A stretch of DNA of 64,000 nucleotides. It comes from Phocaeicola salanitronis DSM 18170. GTDB taxonomy: Bacteria > Bacteroidota > Bacteroidia > Bacteroidales > Bacteroidaceae. Made by a program: the position numbers and the translations under genes. Shown piece after piece: positions 47,590 to 55,769 of the stretch (the first letter of the stretch is position 1; the number at the start of each line of letters is the position of its first letter). Below the pieces are notes generated by a model. That model saw only the letters and a program-made list of their open reading frames with translations. It made no database searches and was not told the DNA's origin. The DNA lies in contig NC_015164.1 of NCBI RefSeq assembly GCF_000190575.1, positions 1,612,001-1,676,000 on the forward strand, read 5' to 3'.

Positions 47590-48471
47590 ATGAAAACTGC
47601 CTTGCGTTCACATACGTGGTTCTACCATGTGCTTGCCATCCTGACCGTCATGATATGGGGGACCACTTTCGTTTCTACCAAAATATTGATTAACTCCGGA
47701 CTCTCGCCGGTAGAAATCCTGTTTTACCGTTTCGCGCTGGCATATATCTGCCTGCTCCTGGTTTCCCATAAACGGTTTATAGCCCGGTCGTGGAAAGACG
47801 AAGGGCTCCTGATGCTGTCGGGACTGTGCGGAGGGTCGCTGTACTTCATCGCCGAAAACACGGCGTTGGGGATTACGCTCGCCTCGAATGTCTCGCTGCT
47901 CATCTGCACCGCCCCTATCTTCACCCTGTTCCTGTCAAGGCTCTTCTATAAGGAACGCCTGCGCCGGAAAGTGCTCTATGGCTCTCTCATCGCTTTAATC
48001 GGAGTGAGCATGGTGGTGCTGAACGGAAGCCTTGTCTTGAAAATCAATCCGTTGGGAGACTTCCTGACACTGATTGCCGCTATCTTCTGGGCATTGTATT
48101 GCCTGATATTAAAGCAGCTGGGAGGAAGATATTCTACCCTGTTCGTTACCCGGAAAGTATTCTTTTACGGACTGGTTTCGCTGCTGGCTTATCTCTGCTT
48201 TTTCCCGACAGACTTCGCACTTCCGTTATTGCACAAGCCCGTCGTCTACCTGAACCTGCTCTTCCTGGGCATTGTGGCTTCCATGCTTTGCTACATGGTA
48301 TGGAACGCTGCCGTACAGGTGTTGGGAGCATCGCGGACGGCAAACTACATCTACATCAACCCTTTGGTCACACTCCTGACTTCCGCCCTGTTCTTATCCG
48401 AAACGCTCACTCCCGTCTCGCTGCTCGGCACGGCATGCATCATCGGCGGGGTCTACATGGCAGAAAGGTGA
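47590..48471 (+). CDS. EamA/DMT-family membrane transporter
   Basis: 293 residues with about ten hydrophobic helices in two homologous halves, as in the drug/metabolite transporter superfamily. Half 1 has WGTTFVSTKILINSGLSPVEILFYRF and ends in GVSMVVLNGS; half 2 has GDFLTLIAAIFWALYCLILKQLG and NYIYINPLVTLLTSALFLSETLTPVSLLGTACIIGGVYM. Substrate unknown; relatives export amino acids or metabolites. It is convergent with the anSME gene, and the two coding regions overlap by 19 nt at their 3' ends. Confidence 0.9.
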   Translation: MKTALRSHTWFYHVLAILTVMIWGTTFVSTKILINSGLSPVEILFYRFALAYICLLLVSHKRFIARSWKDEGLLMLSGLCGGSLYFIAENTALGITLASNVSLLICTAPIFTLFLSRLFYKERLRRKVLYGSLIALIGVSMVVLNGSLVLKINPLGDFLTLIAAIFWALYCLILKQLGGRYSTLFVTRKVFFYGLVSLLAYLCFFPTDFALPLLHKPVVYLNLLFLGIVASMLCYMVWNAAVQVLGASRTANYIYINPLVTLLTSALFLSETLTPVSLLGTACIIGGVYMAER

Positions 48472-49673
48472 GCCATGATATTGGCAGGAGGGCGTTGCGC
48501 CAACAATTCGTTTTTCATAAAATCCATATACGGCGCAACATGGGCGAAGAACTGGTAATAGCCTTTGCACAGGTAATTCAAGCCGGGCTCGCCGTCTTTT
48601 GTCGTGCAAAAACGATTCTTGGGGCACTCCCCGTTACAGGCAAAAAGATAGGGGCACTGCCGGCACTGGCCCGGTAAAGACGCACGCTTTGCCTCGCCGA
48701 AGCGCCTCTGCCGTTCGCCATACATCATCCCGACCAATGAGTCCGAATAAATGTTGCCCAACTTATACTGAGGAAAGACAAAATGGTCGCATGCATACAC
48801 ATCGCCGTTGAACTCCATCACTCCGGCTTGCCCGCAGACAGGAGCCAAGGTACAGACACCGGGCTGCTCGCCCACCCAATTTGCCAAGGTCGCATCGAAT
48901 AGCTGAATGAAATAGCTCCCGACATCTTTCCGTACCCACTCATCGAAGAGCGTGCAGAGGAAATCCCCCCATTGCCCGGGCAATACGGAAAAACTCGCCA
49001 ACCCTTCACTATTGCCTTCGTCCACCGCTGCCAGATGCCTTCCGTCGGCATGAGGGAGAATCCGTTCGACCACCGGAGCGAACTGGATATAACGGCATGC
49101 TATCTGCTTGAAAAAATGATAGAACTCCAACGGCGCATCGGCATTCAAGCGGTTTACGACCGCCATGGCATTCCATTCTACATTGTATTTATTCAACAGC
49201 TCGATGCCTTTCATCACCTGCGCAAAAGAAGGCGCTCCCCGACGGTTCTTCCGATACGCATCGTGATACTTCTGAGGCCCGTCAATCGAAACGCCTACCA
49301 GCCAATGGTTATCGTGGAAGAAGCGGCACCATTCATCGGTCAGCAGCGTGCCGTTGGTCTGGATGCAATTGTCTATCATCCGCCCGTTCGCGTATTTGCG
49401 CTGCAAGTCCATTGCCTTCTGATAAAAGGAAAGCGGACGCATCAGCGTTTCTCCCCCATGCCACGTAAACAAGACTTGAGGAACCGTTTGCGAAAGGATG
49501 TATTCCTCCACGAACTTGTCCAACAATTCATCGCTCATCACCGAAGCCGGGTGATGCGGATAAAGTTTCGACTTCTCCAAGTAATAGCAATAATCACACG
49601 CCAGGTTACACAAAGCTCCGGCAGGCTTTGCCATGATATAAAGCGGACGGGAAAAAGGTGCAAACACAGCCAT
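48453..49673 (-). CDS. Anaerobic sulfatase-maturating radical SAM enzyme (anSME)
   Basis: Oxidises the active-site Ser or Cys of sulfatases to formylglycine, using S-adenosylmethionine and iron-sulfur clusters, in the cytoplasm. 406 residues. The radical SAM motif is CNLACDYC (Cys22, 26, 29), with YIMAKPAGALC before it. The C-terminal SPASM region has the cysteine series around GVCTLAPVCGQAG, VYACDHFVFPQYKLGN, QCRQCPYLFACNGECPKNRF and LNYLCKGYYQF, enough for two auxiliary clusters. It is the last of three minus-strand genes (sulfatase, GH28, anSME), spaced by 2 bp from GH28; the linked Ser-type sulfatase is a natural substrate. Confidence 0.94.
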   Translation of the reverse strand: MAVFAPFSRPLYIMAKPAGALCNLACDYCYYLEKSKLYPHHPASVMSDELLDKFVEEYILSQTVPQVLFTWHGGETLMRPLSFYQKAMDLQRKYANGRMIDNCIQTNGTLLTDEWCRFFHDNHWLVGVSIDGPQKYHDAYRKNRRGAPSFAQVMKGIELLNKYNVEWNAMAVVNRLNADAPLEFYHFFKQIACRYIQFAPVVERILPHADGRHLAAVDEGNSEGLASFSVLPGQWGDFLCTLFDEWVRKDVGSYFIQLFDATLANWVGEQPGVCTLAPVCGQAGVMEFNGDVYACDHFVFPQYKLGNIYSDSLVGMMYGERQRRFGEAKRASLPGQCRQCPYLFACNGECPKNRFCTTKDGEPGLNYLCKGYYQFFAHVAPYMDFMKNELLAQRPPANIMAHLSAM

Positions 49674-49675
49674 AC

Positions 49676-51130
49676 TTATTCGTATCTAATTCCGGCACGG
49701 AAGCCGAGGTTATCTTTATCGGACAAAGGCTTTTCTTCCGCCTCCAGGCGGATATCCTCCAGGCAAAAGTTCTCGCTGAACGCGACTTGCCCCGCTTTCT
49801 TCGCCTCGATGTCATGCTTATACAGATAGAAGTCCCGGATACGCAAATCCGCATCACGCCCTTTCGCATCGATATAGACCGTTGCATTTTTCACCGAAAT
49901 GTGGCTCATATACACCGACCGGAAATGCGGATAGCCTTTTTCCTTGGGAACGACCGGAGCCAGCATCACCTTCCAATGCTCGGGGATTTCCTTGCCTTCA
50001 TATTCTTCGGGCAATTTGGAATAACTATACGAAGGATTCCAGTTCAGGTCTGCCACCAATACGTTTTTCACGTCTTCCCCCTTGCAACGGGTCACATAAA
50101 TGTGCTCAACCGTTCCTCCACGATTCATCGCCGACTTCAAGCGCAACATCGTCGAAGTGCCTTTCGACTCCAAATCGTATGCCAGCACGTTCCGGATGCC
50201 TCCCGATGTCTCGCTTCCGATTGTTACCAGCCCGCCGCCTTTCGCCGCTATACAATTCCGGATAACCACCCGCTCGGTAGGACGGTTCACCCGAAGCCCG
50301 TCGGCATCGCGCCCGGCTTTCAGGCAGATATTATCATCATTGCAATCGATATACGCATTCTCAATCAGGATATCCGATGAAGAATCCACATCGATGCCGT
50401 CCGTACTGGGTCCATGCCCGCCTAAATTGTTGTTTATCCGTATGCCGTCTACCGTGCAATGCCCGGAATACACCAGCTGGCATCCCCAGAATCCGGTACG
50501 CAACAAGGTAAAGCCTTTCAGCGTAACGTCTTTGCTCTGGCTCACCACAATGCCCCGGATGCGTTTGGCATCGTAGTCTACAATCCAACGCAAGCCACGC
50601 TTGACGTAGTCTTTCCTCATCGTCCAGTATTTGTCCCAGCAGAACTTTCCCCGGCAATCGATGGTTCCTTCTCCGGTCAATGCCGCGTTCTGCACCCCTT
50701 CGAAGTTGATGACTCCCGCGGGCCATTGCATCTCTATCCCTGCAATCCGTGTCATACGCTCGGGATAATCGCCAAAGTCTTCACTGGCGATAAGCACCGC
50801 ACCTTTCTCTAAACGGAGGTTCACTCCTCCTTTTATAAACAAGGCACCCGTGCGGTAATATCCTTTCTTTATTGCAACGATGCCTCCACCGGCACGGCTG
50901 CATGCATCCACCGCACGCTGAATGGCTTCGGTGCTCAACTTCGTCGTGTCTTGCTCCAAGCCGAAATCTTCCGCATTAAAGACACGCCCCTCGGGAAAGG
51001 TTCTGGCACCTACCCCTTCTGCCCAAGACAAATCGGGCTTATGCGGCCCGAAATCGAACGGGTTCTCACCTTTTGCCGGAAACAAGGCAAAGATGAAACC
51101 AACCAAAAATATCCATACCTGTCTGTTCAT
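49676..51130 (-). CDS. Exported glycoside hydrolase family 28 (polygalacturonase-like)
   Basis: Hydrolyses alpha-galacturonide-type or related linkages in pectic chains by inversion. 484 residues; signal peptide about 1-21 (ending FPAKG), no lipobox. A right-handed beta-helix carries the catalytic aspartates in STDGIDVDSS and IDCNDDNICLK; the usual GHG motif is replaced by GSETSGG, as seen in many bacterial GH28 members, and RLKSAMNRGG supplies a conserved basic residue. Located between the sulfatase and anSME genes, which suggests action on a sulfated or host-derived polysaccharide. Exact substrate unknown. Confidence 0.88.
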   Translation of the reverse strand: MNRQVWIFLVGFIFALFPAKGENPFDFGPHKPDLSWAEGVGARTFPEGRVFNAEDFGLEQDTTKLSTEAIQRAVDACSRAGGGIVAIKKGYYRTGALFIKGGVNLRLEKGAVLIASEDFGDYPERMTRIAGIEMQWPAGVINFEGVQNAALTGEGTIDCRGKFCWDKYWTMRKDYVKRGLRWIVDYDAKRIRGIVVSQSKDVTLKGFTLLRTGFWGCQLVYSGHCTVDGIRINNNLGGHGPSTDGIDVDSSSDILIENAYIDCNDDNICLKAGRDADGLRVNRPTERVVIRNCIAAKGGGLVTIGSETSGGIRNVLAYDLESKGTSTMLRLKSAMNRGGTVEHIYVTRCKGEDVKNVLVADLNWNPSYSYSKLPEEYEGKEIPEHWKVMLAPVVPKEKGYPHFRSVYMSHISVKNATVYIDAKGRDADLRIRDFYLYKHDIEAKKAGQVAFSENFCLEDIRLEAEEKPLSDKDNLGFRAGIRYE

Positions 51131-51154
51131 AACTGTATCCGATTAATTAAGACA

Positions 51155-52552
51155 CTACTCTCCCGGCAAGGGCCAGTTGGGAGACGGGACATGCATTTCC
51201 TTCATCGCCCGCTCAAACTCTGCGACCTTTTCCGGATATTTCTCCGCCAAATCATTCGATTCCGTAATGTCATCTTTGATGTTATACAATTCCAAAGGAC
51301 CATTCGTGACCGTAACCGCTTTCCAATCCCCATAGCGCGCCGCACGTTGCTTTCCGGGAAACTCCCAATACAACAAACGGTGGCCGGTATCCATCTGTTC
51401 TCCAAAGAATAAAGGGGTAATGTCAATCCCGTTCAGCCTGGAAGGCAATTTACCGGAAGCTCCTGCAAGGCGGGCAAGCGTGGGCATTACATCCGGAAAA
51501 TAAATGAGGTTATCCAAGGTCTGTACCGGAACCTTTCCGCGCCAGTTCACAATAAAAGGCACCCGGATGCCTCCTTCATACAATTGTCCTTTACGCCCAC
51601 GGAAGACTCCGTTGCATCCCAACTGCTGTAAAGGAGCCTGAACGGCACCTCCATTATCGGACGCAAAAATGATAAGGGTATTTTCACGCAAGTGCAGACG
51701 CTCCAATTCGTCCAGCAAGCGTCCGATAGCCTGGTCCATGTGCGTGACCAGCGAGGCATACCGTTTGGTATTCATGCTCCATTCGCGCGCATCATACCAA
51801 TGCGTGTCATCAATGTGGTAAGGCTCGTGAGGCGCATCATACGCCAAGTAAAGGAAAAACGGATTCTCCCGGTTCCTGCGGATGAAATCAATCGCATTCC
51901 GGGTAGACAAGTCCGTGTTATGGATGCCGTGCTTCCCGTCGGCATTAGCCTGGATATTCACCAGCTCCTCATTCTCGAAACGCCAATAAGGATAATAATA
52001 AGGGTCGTTGGAATAAGCCGTACTAATCAGCCAGCCGTAAAACTCGTCAAACCCACGGTTCAACGGAGTCGCTTCCGGATTGAAGCCGTCCAAATGCCAT
52101 TTGTTTACCAGACAGGTACGGTATCCTGCTGCCGAAAGCACCGTAGCGATGGTGGTATCGTTCGGAAGCAGGTGCATTCTCCGTATCGTTGCCTTGCCCT
52201 TCTTCCCTTCGATTCCTCCTGCCTTGCAGAAATTATCCCGGATGGTCGTATTTCCCGTATTCCTTCCCGTCATCAACGCACAACGTGAAGGAGAACTGAT
52301 GCCCGAACCTGCATAACATTGTGTAAAACGGGTTCCCGATGTTGCCAGCTTGTCGATATTCGGGGTCTCTATATACCGGCTTCCGTAACAAGACAAGTCG
52401 GCATACCCCATATCATCCGCCAAGATAAAGATAATATTCGGCTTCTCCGGATGAGACACCCCCGCCTGCCCTGCATCGGCAGAAGCATCGGCGGGAGGCA
52501 AGAAAAAGAAAGACGCCAATGTCCCCCACCCTAAAACCATCTTATTTTTCAT
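51155..52552 (-). CDS. Exported family S1 sulfatase, Ser-type
   Basis: Removes sulfate esters from a saccharide. 465 residues from the ATG at 52552 (MKNKMVLGWGTLASFFF), a signal peptide cleaved near ASADA. Metal ligands appear in ILADDMGYADLSCYG (Asp46, Asp47). The maturation motif is SSPSRCALMTGR, where the residue turned into formylglycine is Ser86. Further catalytic blocks are LVNKWHLDGF and IFASDNGGAVQAPL. The Ser form depends on anSME, whose gene is two genes downstream. It leads the operon behind a consensus promoter. Sugar specificity (2-O, 4-O, 6-O) cannot be read. Confidence 0.93.
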   Translation of the reverse strand: MKNKMVLGWGTLASFFFLPPADASADAGQAGVSHPEKPNIIFILADDMGYADLSCYGSRYIETPNIDKLATSGTRFTQCYAGSGISSPSRCALMTGRNTGNTTIRDNFCKAGGIEGKKGKATIRRMHLLPNDTTIATVLSAAGYRTCLVNKWHLDGFNPEATPLNRGFDEFYGWLISTAYSNDPYYYPYWRFENEELVNIQANADGKHGIHNTDLSTRNAIDFIRRNRENPFFLYLAYDAPHEPYHIDDTHWYDAREWSMNTKRYASLVTHMDQAIGRLLDELERLHLRENTLIIFASDNGGAVQAPLQQLGCNGVFRGRKGQLYEGGIRVPFIVNWRGKVPVQTLDNLIYFPDVMPTLARLAGASGKLPSRLNGIDITPLFFGEQMDTGHRLLYWEFPGKQRAARYGDWKAVTVTNGPLELYNIKDDITESNDLAEKYPEKVAEFERAMKEMHVPSPNWPLPGE

Positions 52553-52579
52553 ACGTTTGATTCTTGTTGAGTTTACGCA

Positions 52580-52611
52580 CAAAAGTAATGATTTATTTGA
52601 ATATAATCAAA
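52580..52611 (-). promoter_or_regulatory. Promoter of the sulfatase-GH28-anSME operon
   Basis: Minus strand: TTTG (52611-52608), 20-bp spacer, TACTTTTG (52587-52580): exact match, 27 bp before the sulfatase ATG. Confidence 0.85.
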
Positions 52612-52642
52612 GTCCGGAACGCATATATTACCGCCGGGCTTC

Positions 52643-52676
52643 GCATATAGGTGCGTAAGGCAACGCATATAGGTGC
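52643..52676. repeat. Two GCATATAGGTGC words
   Basis: GCATATAGGTGC at 52643 and 52665, 22 bp apart, in the spacer between the divergent sulfatase and folP genes. Related words occur at 18179, 31704 and 59069. Confidence 0.55.
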
Positions 52677-52739
52677 AATATCCTGCCGGCATTTCTCAAA
52701 ATTTTGGCTCCAGTATTGCCGAATACAAATTATTGTGCG

Positions 52740-52747
52740 TACATTTG
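52740..52747 (+). promoter_or_regulatory. -7 box of folP-cdaA
   Basis: TACATTTG, 26 bp before the folP ATG at 52774. A near -33 (ATTG) lies 21 bp upstream. Confidence 0.55.
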
Positions 52748-52773
52748 CGCATGAAAACAAAAGAGAAGCATAC

Positions 52774-53628
52774 ATGATAAAGCAAATAAACGCAAACGGA
52801 AAACTGATAGACCTGTCGCGTCCGCAGGTAATGGGCATACTGAACATAACTCCCGACTCGTTTTATGCCGGAAGCCGCAAGCAAAGCGAAGCAGAGGTTG
52901 TGGCACGCATTCATCAAATCGCCGATGAGGGAGGAAGCATCATCGACATCGGCGCTTACTCTTCGCGCCCGAATGCGGCAGAAGTCAGCACAGATGAAGA
53001 AATGCGACGCTTACGCTTCGGGCTGGACATCATCCGGCGCGAGCTTCCTCATGCGACCGTATCGGTAGACACCTTTCGGGCAGACGTGGCACGAATGTGC
53101 GTAGAAGAATACGGAGCAGCCCTCATCAACGACATCTCGGCGGGCGAAATGGACAAGCACATGTTTGAGACCATCGCGCATCTGGGCGTACCTTATATTA
53201 TCATGCACATGCAGGGCACTCCCCAAACCATGCAGGAGCATCCCCATTACGATAACGTGCTGAAAGAAGTGTTAAGCTACTTTTCAGAGAAAGTGCAACG
53301 CCTCTGCGACTTAGGCGTAAAAGACATCATCCTCGATCCCGGATTCGGATTCGGCAAGACACTGGAGCACAACTATGCCTTGCTAAACCAGCTGGAAGAA
53401 TTCAGTATCTTCGGGCTTCCCGTTCTGGTAGGAGTCTCACGCAAGTCAATGATTTATAAATTACTGGACTGCACGCCGGAAGACGCGCTGAACGGAACCA
53501 TTGCCGTACATGCCATCGCCCTGACAAAAGGTGCCGACATCTTGCGGGTACACGATGTAAAAGCGGCTTCGGAAACCGTACAGATTGTAGAAGCCATGCG
53601 ATTGCAAGCCACCTCAACCAACCTTTAA
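52774..53628 (+). CDS. folP: Dihydropteroate synthase
   Basis: Condenses p-aminobenzoate with the pterin pyrophosphate in folate synthesis; the target of sulfonamides. 284 residues from the ATG at 52774 (MIKQINANGKLIDLSRPQ). Motifs are VMGILNITPDSFYAGSR, IIDIGAYSSRPNAAEVS, SVDTFRADVAR, INDISAGEMD, IIMHMQGTPQTMQ and LDPGFGFGKTLEHNYALL. The upstream open frame is rejected because it runs over the promoter. cdaA follows after 11 bp, a common pairing in Bacteroidetes. Confidence 0.95.
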   Translation: MIKQINANGKLIDLSRPQVMGILNITPDSFYAGSRKQSEAEVVARIHQIADEGGSIIDIGAYSSRPNAAEVSTDEEMRRLRFGLDIIRRELPHATVSVDTFRADVARMCVEEYGAALINDISAGEMDKHMFETIAHLGVPYIIMHMQGTPQTMQEHPHYDNVLKEVLSYFSEKVQRLCDLGVKDIILDPGFGFGKTLEHNYALLNQLEEFSIFGLPVLVGVSRKSMIYKLLDCTPEDALNGTIAVHAIALTKGADILRVHDVKAASETVQIVEAMRLQATSTNL

Positions 53629-53639
53629 CCCCATACGCC

Positions 53640-54416
53640 ATGCCATTCAGCTTTACCCTGCTTACCCTTAAGGATGTAATCGATATCCTGCTTGTCGCCT
53701 TTCTGCTCTATAAGACGTACAAGCTGATGAAATCTTCGGGATCCATCAATGTATTTACCGGCATCCTGATTTTCATCGTGATTTGGGTCATTGTTTCGCA
53801 AGTGCTCCAAATGCGTTTATTAGGTTCTATCTTCGACAAGTTGGTCAGTGTAGGAGTCATCGCCCTCATCGTCTTGTTTCAGGACGAAATCCGCCACTTC
53901 CTCCTTTCGTTAGGCTCACGCCACCGGACAAGCAGCCTGTTCCGCTTCTTCAAAGGGAACCAGAAAGGCGAAAGAGGCAAAGAAGACATCATGCCGATTG
54001 TAATGGCATGCCTGAACATGAGCAAGGGGAAAGTAGGGGCACTGATTGTCATGGAACGCGACTTTCCCCTGGACGACATTGCCCGGACAGGAGACATCAT
54101 CGATGCCAACATCAACCAACGCCTGATTGAAAACATTTTCTTCAAGAACAGCCCGCTACACGACGGCGCCATGATTATCAGCCACAAACGAATCAAAGCC
54201 GCCGGATGCATCCTGCCGGTATCGCACAACCTGAATATCCCTAAAGAACTGGGCTTGAGGCACCGTGCCGCCTTAGGCATTTCTCAAGAGACAGACGCTA
54301 TGGCCATCATCGTTTCGGAAGAAACCGGAGGCATCTCCATCGCCTATCAGGGAGAATTCCACCTGCGCCTAAGCCCCGAAGAGTTGGAGCGCATGCTCAC
54401 CGATTCCATCCAATAA
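53640..54416 (+). CDS. cdaA: Diadenylate cyclase CdaA (c-di-AMP synthase)
   Basis: Makes c-di-AMP from two ATP. 258 residues: three membrane helices in the first 90 residues (VIDILLVAFLLYKTYKL, VFTGILIFIVIWVIVSQVL, SVGVIALIVLFQDEIRHFLL), then the DAC domain with KVGALIVMERD, LHDGAMIISHKRI and LRHRAALGISQETDAMAIIVSEETGGIS. The DGA and RHR motifs are intact. c-di-AMP controls potassium and wall homeostasis in many bacteria; targets here are not visible. Last gene of the folP transcript. Confidence 0.94.
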   Translation: MPFSFTLLTLKDVIDILLVAFLLYKTYKLMKSSGSINVFTGILIFIVIWVIVSQVLQMRLLGSIFDKLVSVGVIALIVLFQDEIRHFLLSLGSRHRTSSLFRFFKGNQKGERGKEDIMPIVMACLNMSKGKVGALIVMERDFPLDDIARTGDIIDANINQRLIENIFFKNSPLHDGAMIISHKRIKAAGCILPVSHNLNIPKELGLRHRAALGISQETDAMAIIVSEETGGISIAYQGEFHLRLSPEELERMLTDSIQ

Positions 54417-54473
54417 TCAGTACGATGCATCCGCCCAAATGACATTTATGCTTCTCCATACCCTTACAGGGAT

Positions 54474-54671
54474 TTAGAAGCTGTTTTGAATTTCTCCAAA
54501 AAGTTTTTCTTGGCTTGATGTATCCGTTTTCGTGTGTGCTTTGGGCGATTTTTTTGTCCTTTCCGCTCCTGTTCTTCGTCAGATAGCCCGCTATCTTCCT
54601 CATCACAGAAGCAAAAATGCCTCAAAAACTCATCCCAAATCATCGCACGATAAATTCAAAACAGCTTCTGA
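54474..54671 (-). repeat. MITE family M1, copy 4 (192 bp)
   Basis: The element runs 54477-54668 with both GAAGCTGTTTTGAATTT ends. The left flank is TTA and the right TGA, so the duplication has one mismatch. The minus-strand frame (MIWDEFLRHFCFCDEEDSG) is open. Confidence 0.88.
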
Positions 54672-54829
54672 ATAGCGAAGCGCATCTTTGCCGTTTGGGT
54701 TTTCTGCCAAATTGGCAGGTTATTTCATTCATGTAACTCCATGCGCCTTGCTTTTTTGACGCAAATCAAGAAATGGGCATTTCCCTTTATTTTCAGTTAT
54801 AAGAAAGAAGGATTTCAAACAAAAGGCAT
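54672..54829. other. Spacer with no recognised feature
   Basis: Between MITE copy 4 and the promoter of the small gene. A weak hairpin (GCCAAATTGGC) is present; no gene seen. Confidence 0.4.
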
Positions 54830-54837
54830 TATTTTTG
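54830..54837 (+). promoter_or_regulatory. -7 box before the 29-codon gene
   Basis: TATTTTTG, about 75 bp before the small gene ATG. No TTTG at the -33 position. Confidence 0.45.
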
Positions 54838-54912
54838 TGTTATAGAACATAGAACTAAGGTAAAAAGACGAACTAAAGTAAAAGTACTAACTAAACTAGA
54901 AAGGGTAACAAA

Positions 54913-55002
54913 ATGAAAAAGCAAGTAAAAAACTTCCTGAAGGAAATCAAAAAGAATTTGGAATGGAGTGCAAATGCCATTTACGGGCACTACGGGAGAT
55001 AA
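54913..55002 (+). CDS. 29-residue basic small protein
   Basis: ATG at 54913 opens 29 codons: it begins MKKQVKNFLKEIKKNLEW and ends SANAIYGHYGR. The first 18 residues would form an amphipathic basic helix; the end is aromatic and Gly-rich. The unit looks complete: a -7 box upstream, AAAGGGTAAC before the start, and a strong hairpin terminator 50 bp after the stop. I do not recognise a named family. It could be a small regulatory or membrane-active peptide; that is inference. No antitoxin-like partner lies beside it. Confidence 0.6.
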   Translation: MKKQVKNFLKEIKKNLEWSANAIYGHYGR

Positions 55003-55052
55003 ACAGGATGATACTTAGTGTGTGTAATATTGCAAATAACTAAACTAGAAAA

Positions 55053-55089
55053 AGAGTGCATTGCGTCAAGGCAACGGCACTCTTTTTTT
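55053..55089 (+). terminator. Terminator of the 29-codon gene
   Basis: Stem AGAGTGC/GCACTCT with an inner TTGC/GCAA pair, followed by seven T. Confidence 0.85.
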
Positions 55090-55141
55090 ATGCCTTATAC
55101 AATAAAAAACATCTGCCATGACAGGCAGATGTCCAAAGAAG

Positions 55142-55212
55142 TTGGGCTACTCGGATTCGAACCAAGAAAAACAGGACCAGAATCTGTTGTGTTACCATTA
55201 CACCATAGCCCA
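55142..55212 (-). tRNA. tRNA-Gln (anticodon CUG), copy 1
   Basis: The minus strand folds as a tRNA: acceptor TGGGCTA/TAGCCCA, D arm GTGT...ACAC, anticodon arm ACAGA-TTCTGGT-CCTGT with CTG at 34-36, T arm CTTGG-TTCGAAT-CCGAG, discriminator A. CCA is not encoded. U1-A72 is usual for tRNA-Gln. The base pair at 31-39 is A-C. Identical to copy 2, 46 bp downstream on the transcript. Confidence 0.95.
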
Positions 55213-55258
55213 AACGAAGCGTCATCCTCTCCTTGAGGACAACTCGTTTTTAAGGAAG

Positions 55259-55329
55259 TTGGGCTACTCGGATTCGAACCAAGAAAAACAGGACCAGAAT
55301 CTGTTGTGTTACCATTACACCATAGCCCA
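55259..55329 (-). tRNA. tRNA-Gln (anticodon CUG), copy 2
   Basis: Same 71-nt sequence as copy 1 and nearest to the promoter on the minus strand, so the two form one tandem transcript. Confidence 0.95.
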
Positions 55330-55367
55330 AAATCACTTATCAATACCGGATTCCGGTTTTGACGGTG

Positions 55368-55398
55368 CAAAGGTACAACTTTTCCACAACATAGCAAG
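55368..55398 (-). promoter_or_regulatory. Promoter of the tRNA-Gln pair
   Basis: Minus strand: CTTG (55398-55395), 19-bp spacer, TACCTTTG (55375-55368), 38 bp before the first tRNA. Confidence 0.72.
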
Positions 55399-55456
55399 CG
55401 TTTGAAGGAGTTTTTTCAAAAAAAACACAAAAGATTTGAGAATTAAGGTCTAATCT

Positions 55457-55488
55457 TTTCGTGATATACAGAAAAGCGAGTATATTTG
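55457..55488 (+). promoter_or_regulatory. Promoter of rsfS-ftsH-cdsA
   Basis: TTTC, 20-bp spacer, TATATTTG (55481-55488). Transcription should start near 55495, one base before the TAA duplication of MITE copy 5, so the element would form most of the mRNA leader. Confidence 0.68.
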
Positions 55489-55495
55489 CCACTCC

Positions 55496-55693
55496 TAAGA
55501 AACTGTTTTGAATTTATCGTGCGATGATTTGGGATGAGTTTTTGAGGCATTTCCGCTTGTGTGATGAGGAAGATAGCGGGCTATCTGACGAAGAACAGGA
55601 GCGGAAAGGACCAAAAAATCACCCAAAGCACACACGAAAACGGAAACATCAAGACAAGAAAAACTTTTTGGAGAAATTCAAAACAGTTTCTAA
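55496..55693 (+). repeat. MITE family M1, copy 5 (192 bp plus TAA duplications)
   Basis: The element runs 55499-55690 between two TAA, with ends GAAACTGTTTTGAATTT (one base different from GAAGCTG) and the plus-strand open frame MIWDEFLRHFRLCDEEDSG that here extends to 55730. It lies between the promoter and rsfS. Confidence 0.9.
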
Positions 55694-55769
55694 CTCTTTA
55701 TTCTTAATAAGAGCAGGGGAAAGAAAGTAAGAAAATGATTATAATTCAAAAAACAAGAAATAACGCAGA

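Noticed and set aside
54777..54912. Riboswitch or structured RNA before the 29-codon gene
   Set aside because: The leader is A-rich with repeated AACTAA words but no stable fold or known motif.
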